From: Fonticula alba
Lineage: Eukaryota; Opisthokonta; Rotosphaerida; Fonticulaceae
Assembly: GCF_000388065.1 (NCBI RefSeq)
Contig: NW_009242980.1
Span: 1-58,135, forward strand
DNA length: 58,135 nt
Reading direction: 5' to 3'
The position numbers and the translations under genes are program-made. A model generated the notes under the pieces. That model saw nothing but the letters and a program-made list of their open reading frames with translations, did no database searches and had not been told where the DNA came from. This document shows positions 23,654-36,000 of this stretch, one piece after another. The stretch's first letter is position 1; each line of letters opens with the position of its first letter.

Positions 23654-24792
23654 ATGCATGTCGGCCCTCCGCGAGGCTACATCTCGCTGTGCGCTTTGTG
23701 CCGATGTCGCCGGGTGGCCGGGCCCGCGCCGACCGGCCGACCCCCCCCCCCCCCCCCCCCCCCGGCACGCATCCCCACCCATGTCCCCGCTGCTGCCCGG
23801 GCCGAAGAAGCCCCCACACTCACGTCCCCACCGGGCAGGCATCCCGGCGCGATCCGCCGGCGGCGTATGTGCCCTGCTCGTGGGTGACGCCGAGGCCGCT
23901 GTCCTCCCGAGAGACCCGCCACCGGCTCGGGCGCCGGGCCCGGGGCCGGGGGACGCAGCACGGCGGGTCGCCTCGGCGCACCGGAGCCCCTGGTGCAGGT
24001 CTGCGCCCCCGAGCATGGGGGCCCGGTCTCCGCAAACACGCCGCCCCAGGAGGGCCCCACCCGGGCCGGCTCCCCTCGCCGTGGCGCCTGACAGCAAGCC
24101 CGCACCGCGGTTTCATTCGTGAAGCACAGACGTCAGCCTGGCTCAAGCCGGCCCCGGGGCGGGGCCTTCGCGCAGGCATACCGGCCCCCCGGGCGATGGC
24201 ACATCCTGCCGGGGGCCCCTGCTGAGGGACAGCCGGCCCGCCCGAGCCAGCGGACACGTTCCCCTGCCGGCTGGATCGCCCGGCGGCCCGCATGCATGGC
24301 CCGGCGTCGTGGTTGCCCCGCTCGTCGGCGGGGGCGGTCTTGCTCCGCAGGGGCCAGCGGCCACGGCGAGGCCCTTCTCGACCCTGGCACGCCATCTCGC
24401 CGAGCCAAGCACTCGAGGCGCCACGGCACCATATGAAAGCGCCCACGGGGGAGGCATGTCGGCGTCCAGGCAAGGGCCGTGGCCCGGGCCACGCTCCGGG
24501 ACAGGCATCCCTCAGGTGGTGGCCCCCTTCCCAGCCGGACGAGACGAGGCAGGGTCCTGCGCCGGGCATGGACGACTTTCGCCCCTTGGCACGATGCCAG
24601 GAGATGTGGACACACTTTTGTGCACATCGGTGGAGAGGGCGGCCCAAGTGCGCCAAATGCGCCAGCCAGGCGCGGGCCTGGGCGAATCTCCGCCGAGAGG
24701 CCGCCGCCCAGATCGAGCAGAGCACCGGCGAGCAGGCAAGCGGGGCACACACCAGGCGGCGTGCCAGGCGCGGTTGCTCTCGGCGGGCAACC
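23654..24792. other. Spacer between tRNA genes
   Basis: No gene is seen. A run of about 20 C lies at 23743-23763. The rest is GC-rich without motifs. Confidence 0.5.
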
Positions 24793-24800
24793 TATAAAAG
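24793..24800 (+). promoter_or_regulatory. TATA-like box upstream of tRNA-Ile
   Basis: TATAAAAG in GC-rich surroundings, 30-37 bases before the tRNA start, the position where TFIIIB binds in organisms that use upstream TATA boxes for Pol III genes. Confidence 0.5.
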
Positions 24801-24829
24801 TCCGGCGCCTCCCATACAGTCTAACCGGA

Positions 24830-24903
24830 GGCCCCATAGCTCAGTTGGTTAGAGCGTCGTGCTAATAACGCGAAGGTCGTCAGTTCGATCCTGGCTGGGG
24901 CCA
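24830..24903 (+). tRNA. tRNA-Ile(AAT)
   Basis: Acceptor GGCCCCA/TGGGGCC, D-arm AGCTCAGTTGGTTAGAGC, anticodon AAT, T-arm with GTTCGATCC, discriminator A. A CTTTT-type terminator follows. No intron. Confidence 0.95.
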
Positions 24904-25102
24904 CTTCCTTTTGCCGCACCGACGCGCGGCATTGTTTTCCCCCCCCGGCTGCCAGCCGCGAGCAGGCAGAGGGGCACAATACGCCGGTGGCCGGGTCCGC
25001 TGGCTGGAGGCGTGCCCCTCTCCCGGGCACATTATTTTGGATGGCCCTGCGGGCGCGCGGGAGGGCGACATTTCGCCGGCAAAAACAAACAAAAGGAAGA
25101 TG

Positions 25103-25184
25103 CATCACCGGCAGGATTTGAACCTACGCGGGCAGAGCCCATCCGATTTCTAATCGGACTCCTTAACCACTCGGACACGGTGAT
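25103..25184 (-). tRNA. tRNA-Ser(AGA)
   Basis: 82 nt with a long variable arm (GGGCTC/TGCCC region), acceptor ATCACCG/CGGTGAT, anticodon loop T-T-AGA-A-A. The class II form is typical of serine tRNAs. Discriminator G. Confidence 0.95.
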
Positions 25185-25499
25185 ATGAGGATGAACGGGC
25201 CACGGGTGGTACATGTTTGTTTGCACCTGGCCTGCCCATGTGTCTGGTGCTCGGTCGCCCGGCCAAGGGGGATTTACCGCGGAGCCTGGCGCCGGCCCCC
25301 ATCGAGCCGCCCCGCGGCTGGTGCCTCCGTGTCGCGAGGCCAGGCCGTGCCCGCCCCGCCAGCCTCATCATCCACCCTTCCGGGGGGGCTGATTTTCTTC
25401 CCCCATTACCCCCGGAGCCGGGGGCGATGCACGGCCGCCCCCCACCCGCCTCAGTCGTACCCAACAAATGGCTCCCGAGCTGCCCCCTTCAACACCGCT
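25185..25499. other. Spacer between tRNA genes
   Basis: Nothing identifiable in this 315-bp GC-rich spacer. Confidence 0.5.
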
Positions 25500-25571
25500 G
25501 CTCGTTTAGCTCAGTGGTAGAGCGCCAGTCTAGTAAACTGGAGGTCGGGTGTTCGATCCACCCAATGAGCA
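25500..25571 (+). tRNA. tRNA-Thr(AGT)
   Basis: Acceptor GCTCGTT/AATGAGC, anticodon stem CCAGT/ACTGG with loop C-T-AGT-A-A, T-arm GTGTTCGATCCAC, discriminator A. A TTTCTTTT terminator follows. Confidence 0.95.
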
Positions 25572-26054
25572 TTTCTTTTGGCCCGCGGCGAGCATTTCCT
25601 TTTCCTCTCTCGGCTCACGCGCTTCGTGGCCCCCTCGCGCGCCCCCTTCTGCCGGCCCAACCAAGCGGGCCTGGTCTGGCAGGCCGGCGGCGCAAAGACA
25701 ATCAAACAATCAGAAGGGCCCCCAAACATGCGACGGGGCGCGGCCGGTGTCCCGTGTCTCCTGGTGCGCCCCCCTCCTGCCGGCCGCGCGGACCCGCACT
25801 CCGGCGTGCCAGTCAAGAACCCCGGACGGTGCTCTGCGCGCGTGCGTGCCTCTCTCTCGTGCTCCTCTGTCGCTCCGGTTTGAAGCGCCTCGTCGGCCGG
25901 AGACAGGCGCACCCCTCTCTCCCTCATGGACCGCAGCCCCCTCCTCCTTCCGACGGCGGGCCGCCCGCCCCTCGCCCGGTCCTCCTCCCCCCCCCCCGGC
26001 GGCGGAAGTTGCCACTCTCCTGCCTCGTCAGGGCGGAGGGCAAAAAGGAGAGAC
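25572..26054. other. Spacer between tRNA genes
   Basis: Nothing identifiable. GC-rich, with a C run near 25988-25997. Confidence 0.5.
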
Positions 26055-26125
26055 TGCGTCGACCGGGAATCGAACCCGGGTCTACCGCGTGGCAGGCGGC
26101 AATTCTACCACTAAACCATCGACGC
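26055..26125 (-). tRNA. tRNA-Gly(GCC)
   Basis: 71 nt, acceptor GCGTCGA/TCGACGC, anticodon loop C-T-GCC-A-C, T-arm GGGTTCGATTCCC, discriminator A. Close to the universal eukaryotic glycine tRNA body. Confidence 0.95.
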
Positions 26126-26800
26126 CTGGAGGGGGTCCCTCCAGGAGGACACAAAAAGCCATGTGGCCTGTTTCTGGCGCCGTCTCCCGGCTCCGGGTCC
26201 AGTTGAGCCCCCTCCGCAGCCTGGCCCGCGGCCGGCGCGGTGCAGCTCCCTCTCCATGCGGCCCTCCCCCGCCCGGCCGCTGTCTCCACCGCGGAAGTTG
26301 TCGCGCCCCAGTCGCCGGTCCCCTCCGCCGACCACCGCCCAGTGGGATCTCCTCGATACATGCGTCCCGGCCTGGACCCACTCGCAGGCGGTGGCTGTCA
26401 TCCCACGGCCTGGGGACGTTCCCGAGGGTCACCCTCTCCGCCGCAGCTGCTCTGCAGCCCCGGCCCTGTGAATACGTTCGGCCGGGCGCTCGACCTGCAC
26501 CGCCACGCGTGGGGCCACCGCAGGCCAGCTGCCCTGCCCTGTTCGGCGTACATCTGCCGCCAACAGGACTATCCCCACGCCCCAAGCGGGCACGCCGTCG
26601 TCCCGCTTAGGCCATCGGCGATCGATTCCTCCCCCCCCCTGCCGAGCACCGGGTCGCGCCTCTCCGCCGACACCGGCCCCGGTCATACGCCACGCCCCCG
26701 AGCCACGCCACGCCCCCCGGGCTGCCGCCCTGTGCCCAGGGCGGTCACTGGGCAGAGAGGAGAGAATTTCCGCCATTCTTTCGTGGCCCTAGAACAAGAC
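26126..26800. other. Spacer between tRNA genes
   Basis: Nothing identifiable beyond a short inverted repeat (CTGGAGGG / CCCTCCAG) at about 26126-26142, just upstream of tRNA-Gly. Confidence 0.45.
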
Positions 26801-26872
26801 GGTTGAGTGGTGTAATGGTTATCACGGCAGACTCTGAATCTGTCAATCCGAGTTCGATTCTCGGCTCGACCT
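26801..26872 (+). tRNA. tRNA-Gln(CTG)
   Basis: Acceptor GGTTGAG/CTCGACC, anticodon loop C-T-CTG-A-A, T-arm with GAGTTCGATTCTC, discriminator T. Identical in sequence to the copy at 48285-48356. A CTTTT terminator follows. Confidence 0.95.
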
Positions 26873-27077
26873 TCTCTTTTAAATATTTTGCATCACCCCC
26901 TGACCTTCCTCCCCCGTGCCCCTATCTCTTTTATTTCTCTCTCCCTCTTTCTCCGTGTTTCTCTGTCCCTTGTCCCCCTCCCCCGCCCCAACCCGGACCA
27001 CATCACACCTGCATCAACACAACCCACAGGCAGTCAATCAAAAGCTGTATTGGCAGATCGCGCGGACACTCGCCTCC

Positions 27078-30000
27078 TCAGGCCGCCACATGCTTCGGCG
27101 GGGCGGCGATGCAGTCCAGCATGCGCACGGCCCCCAGCGAATCCGAGGCGGTCAGGTTCAGCAGCACCGACCCCGGGGCCGGCAGCAGGGCGGCATCGCC
27201 AGCTTCCGCCGCCGCCGCCGCCGCCGCCGCGCCGAGGTTCGAGCTCAGCAGGGTCACCTGGTCCACCGACAGGTGGACCACCGGGGCCAGGCGCGAGCTG
27301 GCAAACATGCCCACCGGCTCCAGCCGCGGCATCAGGCCCAGGGGATCGTCGGTGGCCGCCGCCGCCGCCGCCGCGTGCAGCGGATCAACCACCCGCGACA
27401 CCCGCACAAACCCATCGGACCCGGCGGTCACCAGCAGGGCCGACCCCAGCACCGGCGGCAGGAACCCCCGCGGGATGTTGGCTTCGCTCAGCCGGCCCAG
27501 GTACAGCGAGTGCTGGCTGTTGGTGCTGCTCGCGGGGGACGGCACGCCCCCCACCGAGGGGGGACCCGCCGCCGCCGCCGCCGCCGGCAGCTGGGTGTAG
27601 TGCTCGGACAGCGACACCCCGCCCAGGAAGACGGCCTTCTCCCAGCACCGGCGCCCGGCCTCGCGCGACAGGTCCCGATGCTCGTCCGCCGACCAGGTGC
27701 CATTGCCACCGTCGGCCGCGGCGGTCTCGGCCAGGAAGGCCACCACCCCGGCCGCCGGCTCCAACGGCGGGGCCAGCTGCCCGGCGATGCGGGCCACCGC
27801 CGACGAGGCCGCCGCGCTGGAGGCCGCCGCGCCCGGGCCGAGCGGCGTGTCGGCCACCGACCCGGGCACCACGCGCCCGGCCGCCAGCAGCGCCTCCGGC
27901 CGAATGACAGCCACCCCTTGGACCAGGGCCGCGCCATCGTGCGGCCGCCACACGGCCGCCAGCTGGTACACCGGGCGACCGGGGGTCAGCCGCCCGGTCA
28001 GCTGCTCATGCAGCCGGCCACCCAGCCCAGGGCCCAGCAGCAGCGGCGGCAGCCGGGCCGACGGCCGCAAAAGGGCCACCCGCCCGGCCGCCGTGCCGAG
28101 CACCACACTCGGCGGCATCAGCGCCGACACCGAGTCCGGCCGGTGGTCCCCCAGCGTCAGGGCCACCGAGTGCACCTGCGCCGAGAACCCATACCGGCGG
28201 ACATCCCCCGGCACCAGGCACCGGTCCAGCAGGGCCACCTCCTGCACCCAGAGCCCGAAGTGCTTGTCGGCCGCCTCGGCCGCCGGGGCCCAGGCGCCCG
28301 GCACCTCGGCCGCCGGCCGCATCGCAAACAGCACCGCCGACCCCGAGGAAAAGACCACCGCCGCATAGACAAGGCCCACCCCGCCGGCATGGGCCAGCAG
28401 GGCCGCCGCGCGGACCGGCCGCTGGCCATACCGCGTGCTGGCCGGCAGGGCGGCCCCCAGCGAGCCGCCCGGCGGCCCATCGGCCGACCCGCCATCGCCC
28501 AGCGGCCGGCTCGACTGCAGCCACAGCCGGTGCTGGTTGGCCCGCTCGATGGCCCGCGTCTCGCGCGATCCCAGCACATCCAGGGCCCGGGTGTGCGTCG
28601 AGTCCAGGTACACCAGGTGCAGGCGGCTGCCCGAGCAGGCCAGCGCCACCGGCAGGCCGCCGCCCATGGCCACCGGCAGGTCCACCGGGCACAGGGCCGT
28701 CACCATGGCATCGCCATGCTCCAGCATCTGCAGCAGGACCCACCGCGGCCCGTCGCCGGTGCCCGGGTCCGACTCCTCGGTCTCCAGGTCCCCGGGCGAC
28801 CCGTGCACCAGGGCCCACAGGGCCAGGTGACGGCTCGCGTGCGAGGTCAACACCAGGCTGTACGACGGCTGGCAGGCGGGGCACCCGGCCGAGGCGAAGG
28901 ACTGCCCCGGCAGGGCGACCATCGCCTGCACCGGGCCCAGGCCGCCCTCCGGCGCCGGCGCGGTCACCGCCCCCGACAGGGCCGGCAACAGCTCCTCGCC
29001 GGCCAGCGCCCGGAACGAGAAGAGCTTGGCCGTGTCCAGGTCCGCTGGCTGGCCAACCCGCCGGAGGCGCCGGGCCAGCACGGCCCCGGTCCCGGCATCG
29101 CGCACCGTCCACCGGACCACCCCGCCCAGGCACCGGTCCACCGGCAGGTAGGGATCCGCGAAGGCCGACACCGTGGCATGCTCCTCCACCAGGAACCCGC
29201 CAGCTGGCAGGTGGTGATACGGGCTCGCCTGCCAGCAGCCCGACTGCCGGCAGGCCATGACAGGCATCGCACGCGCCCGGTGCGCCACCGTGGCCGAGCA
29301 CAGCACCGAGTGGCCAAGGGCCGCGCTCGACCCGGGCAGCGACTTCGGGCTGGCCCCGGCCCGGGGGGCCTCGGCCGATGGCCCGAGAAGGGCCGCCGTC
29401 TCGACCGGCGGCAGGCCGCCCGCCGCCGCGGCCGCCGCCGTGGCCGGGCCATTCGGCACCGGGCCCCAAAACACCGACCGCCCATCGACGCCCGTGGTCA
29501 GGAAGGCCCCCAGGGCCCCGGTCGGCGAGTGGATCGCCACAATCGGCCCCGTGTGCAGCCGGGCCTTCAGCGGCACGGCCGACGACGACGATCCGCCCGC
29601 CTGGCGCGCCACCGCCGCCTGCGCCATTTCCAACGACGGCATGGCAAATGGCCGCCACACCCGCAGGGCGCCATCGCCCTCGGTCCCGACGAACACCAGG
29701 CCCCCGGGCATGAGGCTGCCCTCGGCGGTGCCCAGCGCATCGGCCAGGGCACACACGCGCCCGGCCGCCGCCCCGCCCGGCGCCGGCAGCATCGTCAGCG
29801 GCGACAGCTCCGACGACAGGACCTGCACCGCCGACCCGTGGGCCACCAGCCGGTGGCCCACGGCCAGATGCAGCACCGGCGCATCGCCATCGCTACGCGA
29901 CGCCAGGCACTGGCCCAGCGGCCCGGCACCGGCGGCTGTGCCGCCGGACCGGCCGCCACCGGCGCCGGCCGTCCCCATGCCGACCGGCAGATGCGCCTCG

Positions 30001-33000
30001 GCCAGGGCACCCAGCGACAGGGTTCGCTCATGCGACCCGTCGTACAGGCTCCCGGCCATGTCCACCGTGACCAGGGCCGCGTCGGCCGGGCGCCCGGGCC
30101 GGGCGCCCGGCCCGGCCGCCAGCAGGGCCACCCCGGCCAGCGACGAATCCGACACCGGCACATGCCGGACCCAGGAGGCGAAATTGTGCCGCGTCGCCTT
30201 CAGGCCCCGGTCCACCGGCAGCAGGGTGCACACCCCGCCGGTGGTCCCCAGCGCCAGGACCCGCCGCACCGGGCACAGGGCCACCGCCATGTAGCGCCCA
30301 TGCTCCGGCACGAAGTCCACCTGGAGCTCCGGCCCGGCCGGCGCCACCGGGCTGTAAAAGTGCAACTGGTCAATGCACTTGCAGGAGCGCGACACCGCCG
30401 GCCGCGGCGCATGGCCAAACACCGCGGCCGACCCATCGCTCAGGACCAGCGCCAGCACCGGGACATTCGGGTCCCCCACGGCCGAGGCCATGGTGCCGGC
30501 CCCGGCCGAGGCCACCACCTCCAGCCCGGTCTCGATGAAGGCCGAGGCCACGGCCTCCCGGCTGGCATGCGTCTTGCCGGGGATGCTGACAAAGCGCCGA
30601 ACCGCGCAGAACCCCAGCCCCTGGCCCGAGTCCACGGCCCACACCTCCAGCAGGCCATTGGCCAGGACCGCCAGGAAGAAGTGCAGCGTCGGCACCGGCT
30701 CCGGGTCCTTGGCCCGGCGCGCGTTGGGCTGCATCAGCTGCCCGGCGGCCCCGGGCGTCAGCGCATGCAGCCCGACCACGGCCCCGCGCAGGGGCGCCAC
30801 CGACCCGCCGGTCATCGGGTCCGTCACGCCGGACGCCGCGCTGGCCGCGTCACGCGGCGCCTGCCCCGGCTCCAGCTCATTGGCCGCCATCTGGTTCATG
30901 AAGATGTTGGCCGTTTCCCCGAGCGGGCTCTCATGGCTCAGGCGACTGCTGTGCCAGCCGCCCTCCTCGGTGGCCCGGACAAGGTAGAGCGTCCCGGCCC
31001 GGGTGCCGGCCACCAGCACCGGCCTCGAGGAGGAGGAGGAGGAGGAGGAGGAGGAGGAGAAGCCGCCACTGTCGCCGGGCTGCTCGACATCCAGTCGCAA
31101 GAGCACCGTCGCCGGGGACTTGAGCGACGTGGCGAACTCCACCGTGCCCAGGGGCCCGGGGATCGGCAACGACGGCGCCGCAAAGTCCCGGAAGACCCCG
31201 GGATCCGTGCTGCCGCCAGACACGCCGCCCGGCATCACGGCCCCGCCGCCGCGGCTGTACACCATCCGGCCGGACCCGAGGGATGCCCGCCGGCCGCCGG
31301 TCGGCGCCGGCGCACCCCGCAGCGACACCCCGGCCATGGTGCTCAGCCCGGGCACGCGGAGAAGCGACCCGTCACGCAGGGCAAAGGCCAGGCTGCCCCA
31401 GGCGCAGAACCGCGCCCCGGCAATCGGGCTCAGCGGCACGGTCGAGCTGAAGCACAAGGCCCGGTACACGGTCTTCTCGAAGTCCCGCGACAGGAACGAC
31501 CAGCGAGGGGCCCCGGGCAGCCGGGAAAACAGCGACACGCTGCCATCCGCATGCACCGCCAGGAAGTACAACTCCGACGGGTGCAGGGCCACCGAGAGGA
31601 CCGCCTTGCGGAAGCTCACGGACCAGGTGGAAGTCTGCGCACGGGTGTCGGGCCAGCACAGGCACGATGGGGGAAGTGGTCAGCAGGGAGCGATCGAACA
31701 AGCGAGCTGAGCAGAGAGGGCGAGCTGAGCAGACAAAGCGAGCTGAGCAGACAAAGCGAGCTGAGCAGACAAAGCGAGCTGAGCAGAGAAGGCGAGCCAA
31801 GCAGGAAGCGAAGGCAGCAAAAAGGGCGTACCATCGTGCGCAGGTCCAGGAAGTGCAGCGAGCCCCAGGTGCCGACCAGGGCCCCGGGCGACCGCCGCAG
31901 CGGGACCATGCAGCTCACCGGCGGCGGGAGGTTGTTGTCGGCCACCTGGAGCAGCGACCGTGGCGGCGGCCCGGAGGGGGTCCACACCGTGGCGGCGGCC
32001 GCGGCCGTCGGGGCGTCGTCCCCGCCGCCGGCCGCCGCCCCGGCGTCATCATCATCGCCGCGCGCCCCGTCGGCCCGGCCCCCAAGCAGCGACCGCGACA
32101 AATGCTGCAAGGCCCCGGCACACAGGTCCGCCAGGGGCCAATGGAACAGCCGCCCATCGAGGCCGGCCGTCAGGAGCCCCGCACCGGGCCCATCCCCAGT
32201 CGGGCCATCCGCATGCAGCAGCAGCCCGCTGACCGCCAGCGAGTGGGCCTGGAAGGCGCTCAGCAGCCGGCAGTCGAAGGTGTTGCTCGGGCTGCCGGCC
32301 GAGTGGGCCCCGGACAGGGAGCCGCCGGGCCCGGACCCGCGTCGGAGAACACCGCCCCGGTGCAGGGCCTCCCCGCCGCCCCGGGGCCCGGACAGCACGT
32401 GCTCCGGCACCGGCGCATACACCAGCGACACCGAGCCGTCCTTGGTGCCGACGGCCAGGACGACACCCTCAAAGTGCCGGCCCATGGCCGCCTGCATGGC
32501 CGACGAGGTCAGCGATGCCAGGGACCCGAGCTTGGAGGCGCCGCCGGCCGCCGCCGCCGCCGCCATCGACGAGTTGGCCAGGCTGGAGGCCACCACCAGC
32601 GACCGGAAGGCCCCCAGCGGCAGGACGCACACCGCCGAGGGGGCCAGCGTGCCGGACCCCATCAGCCGGAAGCGCGACAGCGTCAGCCCGGTCTCCAGGC
32701 AGAGGATCTCGATGGAGAGCTGCGCCCGGCGGTGGCCATCGCGCGAGGTGGGGAGCAGTCAGTACAACAAGGCCAGGGAAAAAAAAAAAAGAAGGACATC
32801 CCACACACACACGCAGGCGCCCGGACCCGGCGCCAGGCACGTACATCGCTGTAGCAGAGGATGCTGATGCGCGCGGCGCCCGGGGCCGCGCTCGCGGCCA
32901 GCAGCTGCGCCGCCGCCGACGAGGGAGCCCCCGCATCATGCCCCGGCGCCGAGGCGAGCGCCACCGGGAACTGCGGATCCCCGGTGGCCGGCGGCCAGAC

Positions 33001-36000
33001 CGCCGAGCACGTCACCGACGCCGGGCTCGAGGACAGAACCAGCGGCCGGCCGCCGCGGGCCGCCGCCGGGGCCGCCCGGTCGGCCTCCGCCAGGGCGCGC
33101 GGCGCGAACCACGCCCGGCCAGCGCGCAGCCGGCCAATCAGCCGGCCAAAGCCCGCGGACCAGGCCGACCGCGGCAAATTCGACAGACACAGCTGGAACA
33201 CCAGCCCCGGTTCGGCCAGCAGAGCCGGCACAAAGGGCCGCACCACCGCCCCATACAGCACCGGCAGCCGGGCCGCATAGGAAGTCGGCTGCCCGGGCCC
33301 GAGCCCGGCCTCCACCCGCCGGACCCCGGCCGCATACTGCACCAGCAGGAAGGGCAGCAGCCGGGCCACGGTGGCACATGCAAAGAACCCGGCATCCCCG
33401 AGCAGGCGCCAGGCCCCGGCATGGGCCCCGGCCGCGGTCAGATGCGGCAGCGCCAGGCGCAAGGCCCGCGCATCCAGCGCCGCCCCCGGCACATCGAAGG
33501 CATCCACCGTGGCCAAGGCCCGCCGGAGGAAGTGCCCGCCCAGCAGCCGGTGGGCCGCGCGGCGCTGGCGCTCCCGCGGCATGTACCGCTGCGCCAGCAC
33601 ATGCACCACGGTGACCGGCGCGAAGGACAGCTGGAACAGCGGGTCCGGCCCATCGACCACCCGCACAAACAGCCCGCGCAGGGTCGACGACAGCATCGAC
33701 CACACGGCGTACGGCAGCCGGCCGGTGGCGCTGGCGCCGCCGACGCCGCCGACGCCGACGCCGGCACCCGCCGGCACCGGCAGCAGCAGCGCCCCCGCGC
33801 GCTGGCACAGCCCCGGGAAGGCCCCGCCCAGCAGGGCCAGCATCTCCGACTCGTACACCCCCCCGGGGGACACGCACAGCAGGCTGATCGCCAGCCCGAG
33901 CAGCTGCTCGCCCAGCGACCCGGCGGCCGCCCCGTCCGAGGGCCCGGCCAGCCCGGCCAGCGAGTCGCGCATGCTGGCCTCGGCCCGGCGCAGGGCCCAA
34001 TCCACCAGCTGCCACAGGCCGGCCTCCGGCATGGACCGGACCACGGCCGTCAGGCGCCCGGGCAGGTCCGCCTGGGCGATGCCCGCCCGCCGGGCCGCCA
34101 CCAGGGCACCCGGCCCGGCCCCGCCGGCCGCATCCAAAAACGAGAAGGACCCCCGCTGGAGGAGCTCATCGCACGCCAGCGCCAGGAACAGCGGCGACCC
34201 GGCACCGGGCTTGGCCACCAGCAGGTCCAGGTCCGACGGCTCGGCCCCGGCATCGCCCGGCCCCAGGCGCTTGTAGAAGCGCCCCAAGCGCCGGGCCACG
34301 AAGTCCGCCCGCTCGGCCGGCGCCAGCTCCCCGACGAAGAGCACCGCCCCGGCCAGCAGGACACTGGTCAGGTCGGTGGCCCGCTGCAGCTCGCCGATCA
34401 TCTGGCTCACCTGCGACGCGGACATCGAGGCGCTGGGGTTGCCGCCGGCAGGCCCGGCCGAGGCCGCGCCCCCGGCCCCGCCGAGGACCAGCGACCGGCT
34501 GGTCTCCAAGTGCCGCTGCGAGAAGACCGGATGCCAGTGGGAAATGGACGCCAGCGCCCGGCCGAGCGGCGGACCCGTCGGGCTTTGCCCCGGTCCGGCC
34601 CCCGGGCCCGGGCCCTGCGCATGGAAGGCGAAGGCCGCCTGCCCGGCGCCGGCCATGCGCCCGCGATCGGCCACCGCACCGAGCCCGGTCACGATCGCGG
34701 CCGCCGGCGCGCCGCCCACAATGGACGGGCTCAGCACCGGGCCCGGCGCCGTGCAGGTGATCACCACCCGCACGCGATCCGTATTCAGGGCCACCACCCA
34801 CCGGAGCCAATCGGTGGACAGCCCGCCGGACGGCGGCGGCGGCGGCGACGACGCCGAGGCCGAGGGCCCCGCATCGCCCTCGCCCTCGCCCGGCGCCGCG
34901 ACCTCCGGCACATCGAACACATGGTCCAGGCCGTCCAGCACCAGGACCAGCCGCCGGGACTGGGCCACGGTCTCCACCTGCCGCGACACCAGGTGCACGC
35001 TCTCCCCGAGGGTGCTATAGGTGTCGGTGAGGGCCACCTGCCGGAGGTCCTCCGCGTGCAGGAACTGCGGGAAGGCCCGGACCAGCGATTGCGACAGGCG
35101 CCGGAGGATCAGATGCGGCTCGGCCGCCTGCAGGGAGGCCCCGCAAAAGTGCGTCCACACGAAGGGCCGGTCCGCGGCGTCGGCCGGCCCATGCTCCGGG
35201 CCCCCGGTCGAGGGGTCCTCATCCGCCAGCAGCAGCGACCCCTCCCGGTGCCCGGCCAGCAGCAAGTGCGACAGGAGGGCCGTCTTGCCACTGCCCGAGG
35301 GCCCGGTCAGCAGGAGGGGATTCATCGGCGGCATCAGCGGCGCGCCAGCCACCGCAGGGCCGGATGCCACCGGCTGCGACTGCTCGGCCGCCGAATGGAA
35401 GTGCACAAAGGCCCCCAGCCGGGCATGCGCATCCGGCCGGCTGACAAACAGCCCGCCCTCGGCCAGGGCATTCAGCGACAGGAGCCCCCGGTGAAGGGCC
35501 CCCTCGGAGGCGGCGGCCTCCATGGCGCCCCCCCCGGCCAGCGCGTCCACCGCCTGCAGCAGCGGCAGCTCCTCGGCCGGGGCCGCGTCAAAGTGCCCGG
35601 CCAGGGCCGGGTCCGTGCGCAGGAGCTCCCACAGCCGGTCGACCAGCGCCCGGCGGAAGTGCCCGAACAGCGCCGCCGCCGAGGCCGCCATCTGCCCGGT
35701 CTTGGCCGAGTAGGCCCACACATCGGAGAAGTTGTACTCGAAGGCGGTCACGCGGTCCGGGGCCGCGGCCGCGGCCTGCGCCACCGCCGAGCGCAAGTGC
35801 GCCACGCGGCTGGCCGCGTCGAACCCGCCGCCGCCGGCCGCCGCGGTCGTGGCAATCGCCGCCGCCGCCGCCGCCGCCACCTCGCTCATGGAGCAGGCCC
35901 CCGGCTGGAAGGCCCCGCGCACGGCCGCCGGCAGCTGGTCCAGCACCGGCTGCGGCACGGCCGACCGCAGGGCAAACACCGCGCGCGCCGGCTCCGGCAC

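Noticed and set aside
26916-32867. Plus-strand open frame of 1983 codons
   Set aside because: It is antisense to exons 3 and 4 of the TEP1-like gene, with the same Arg/Gln/His-rich composition and no motifs.
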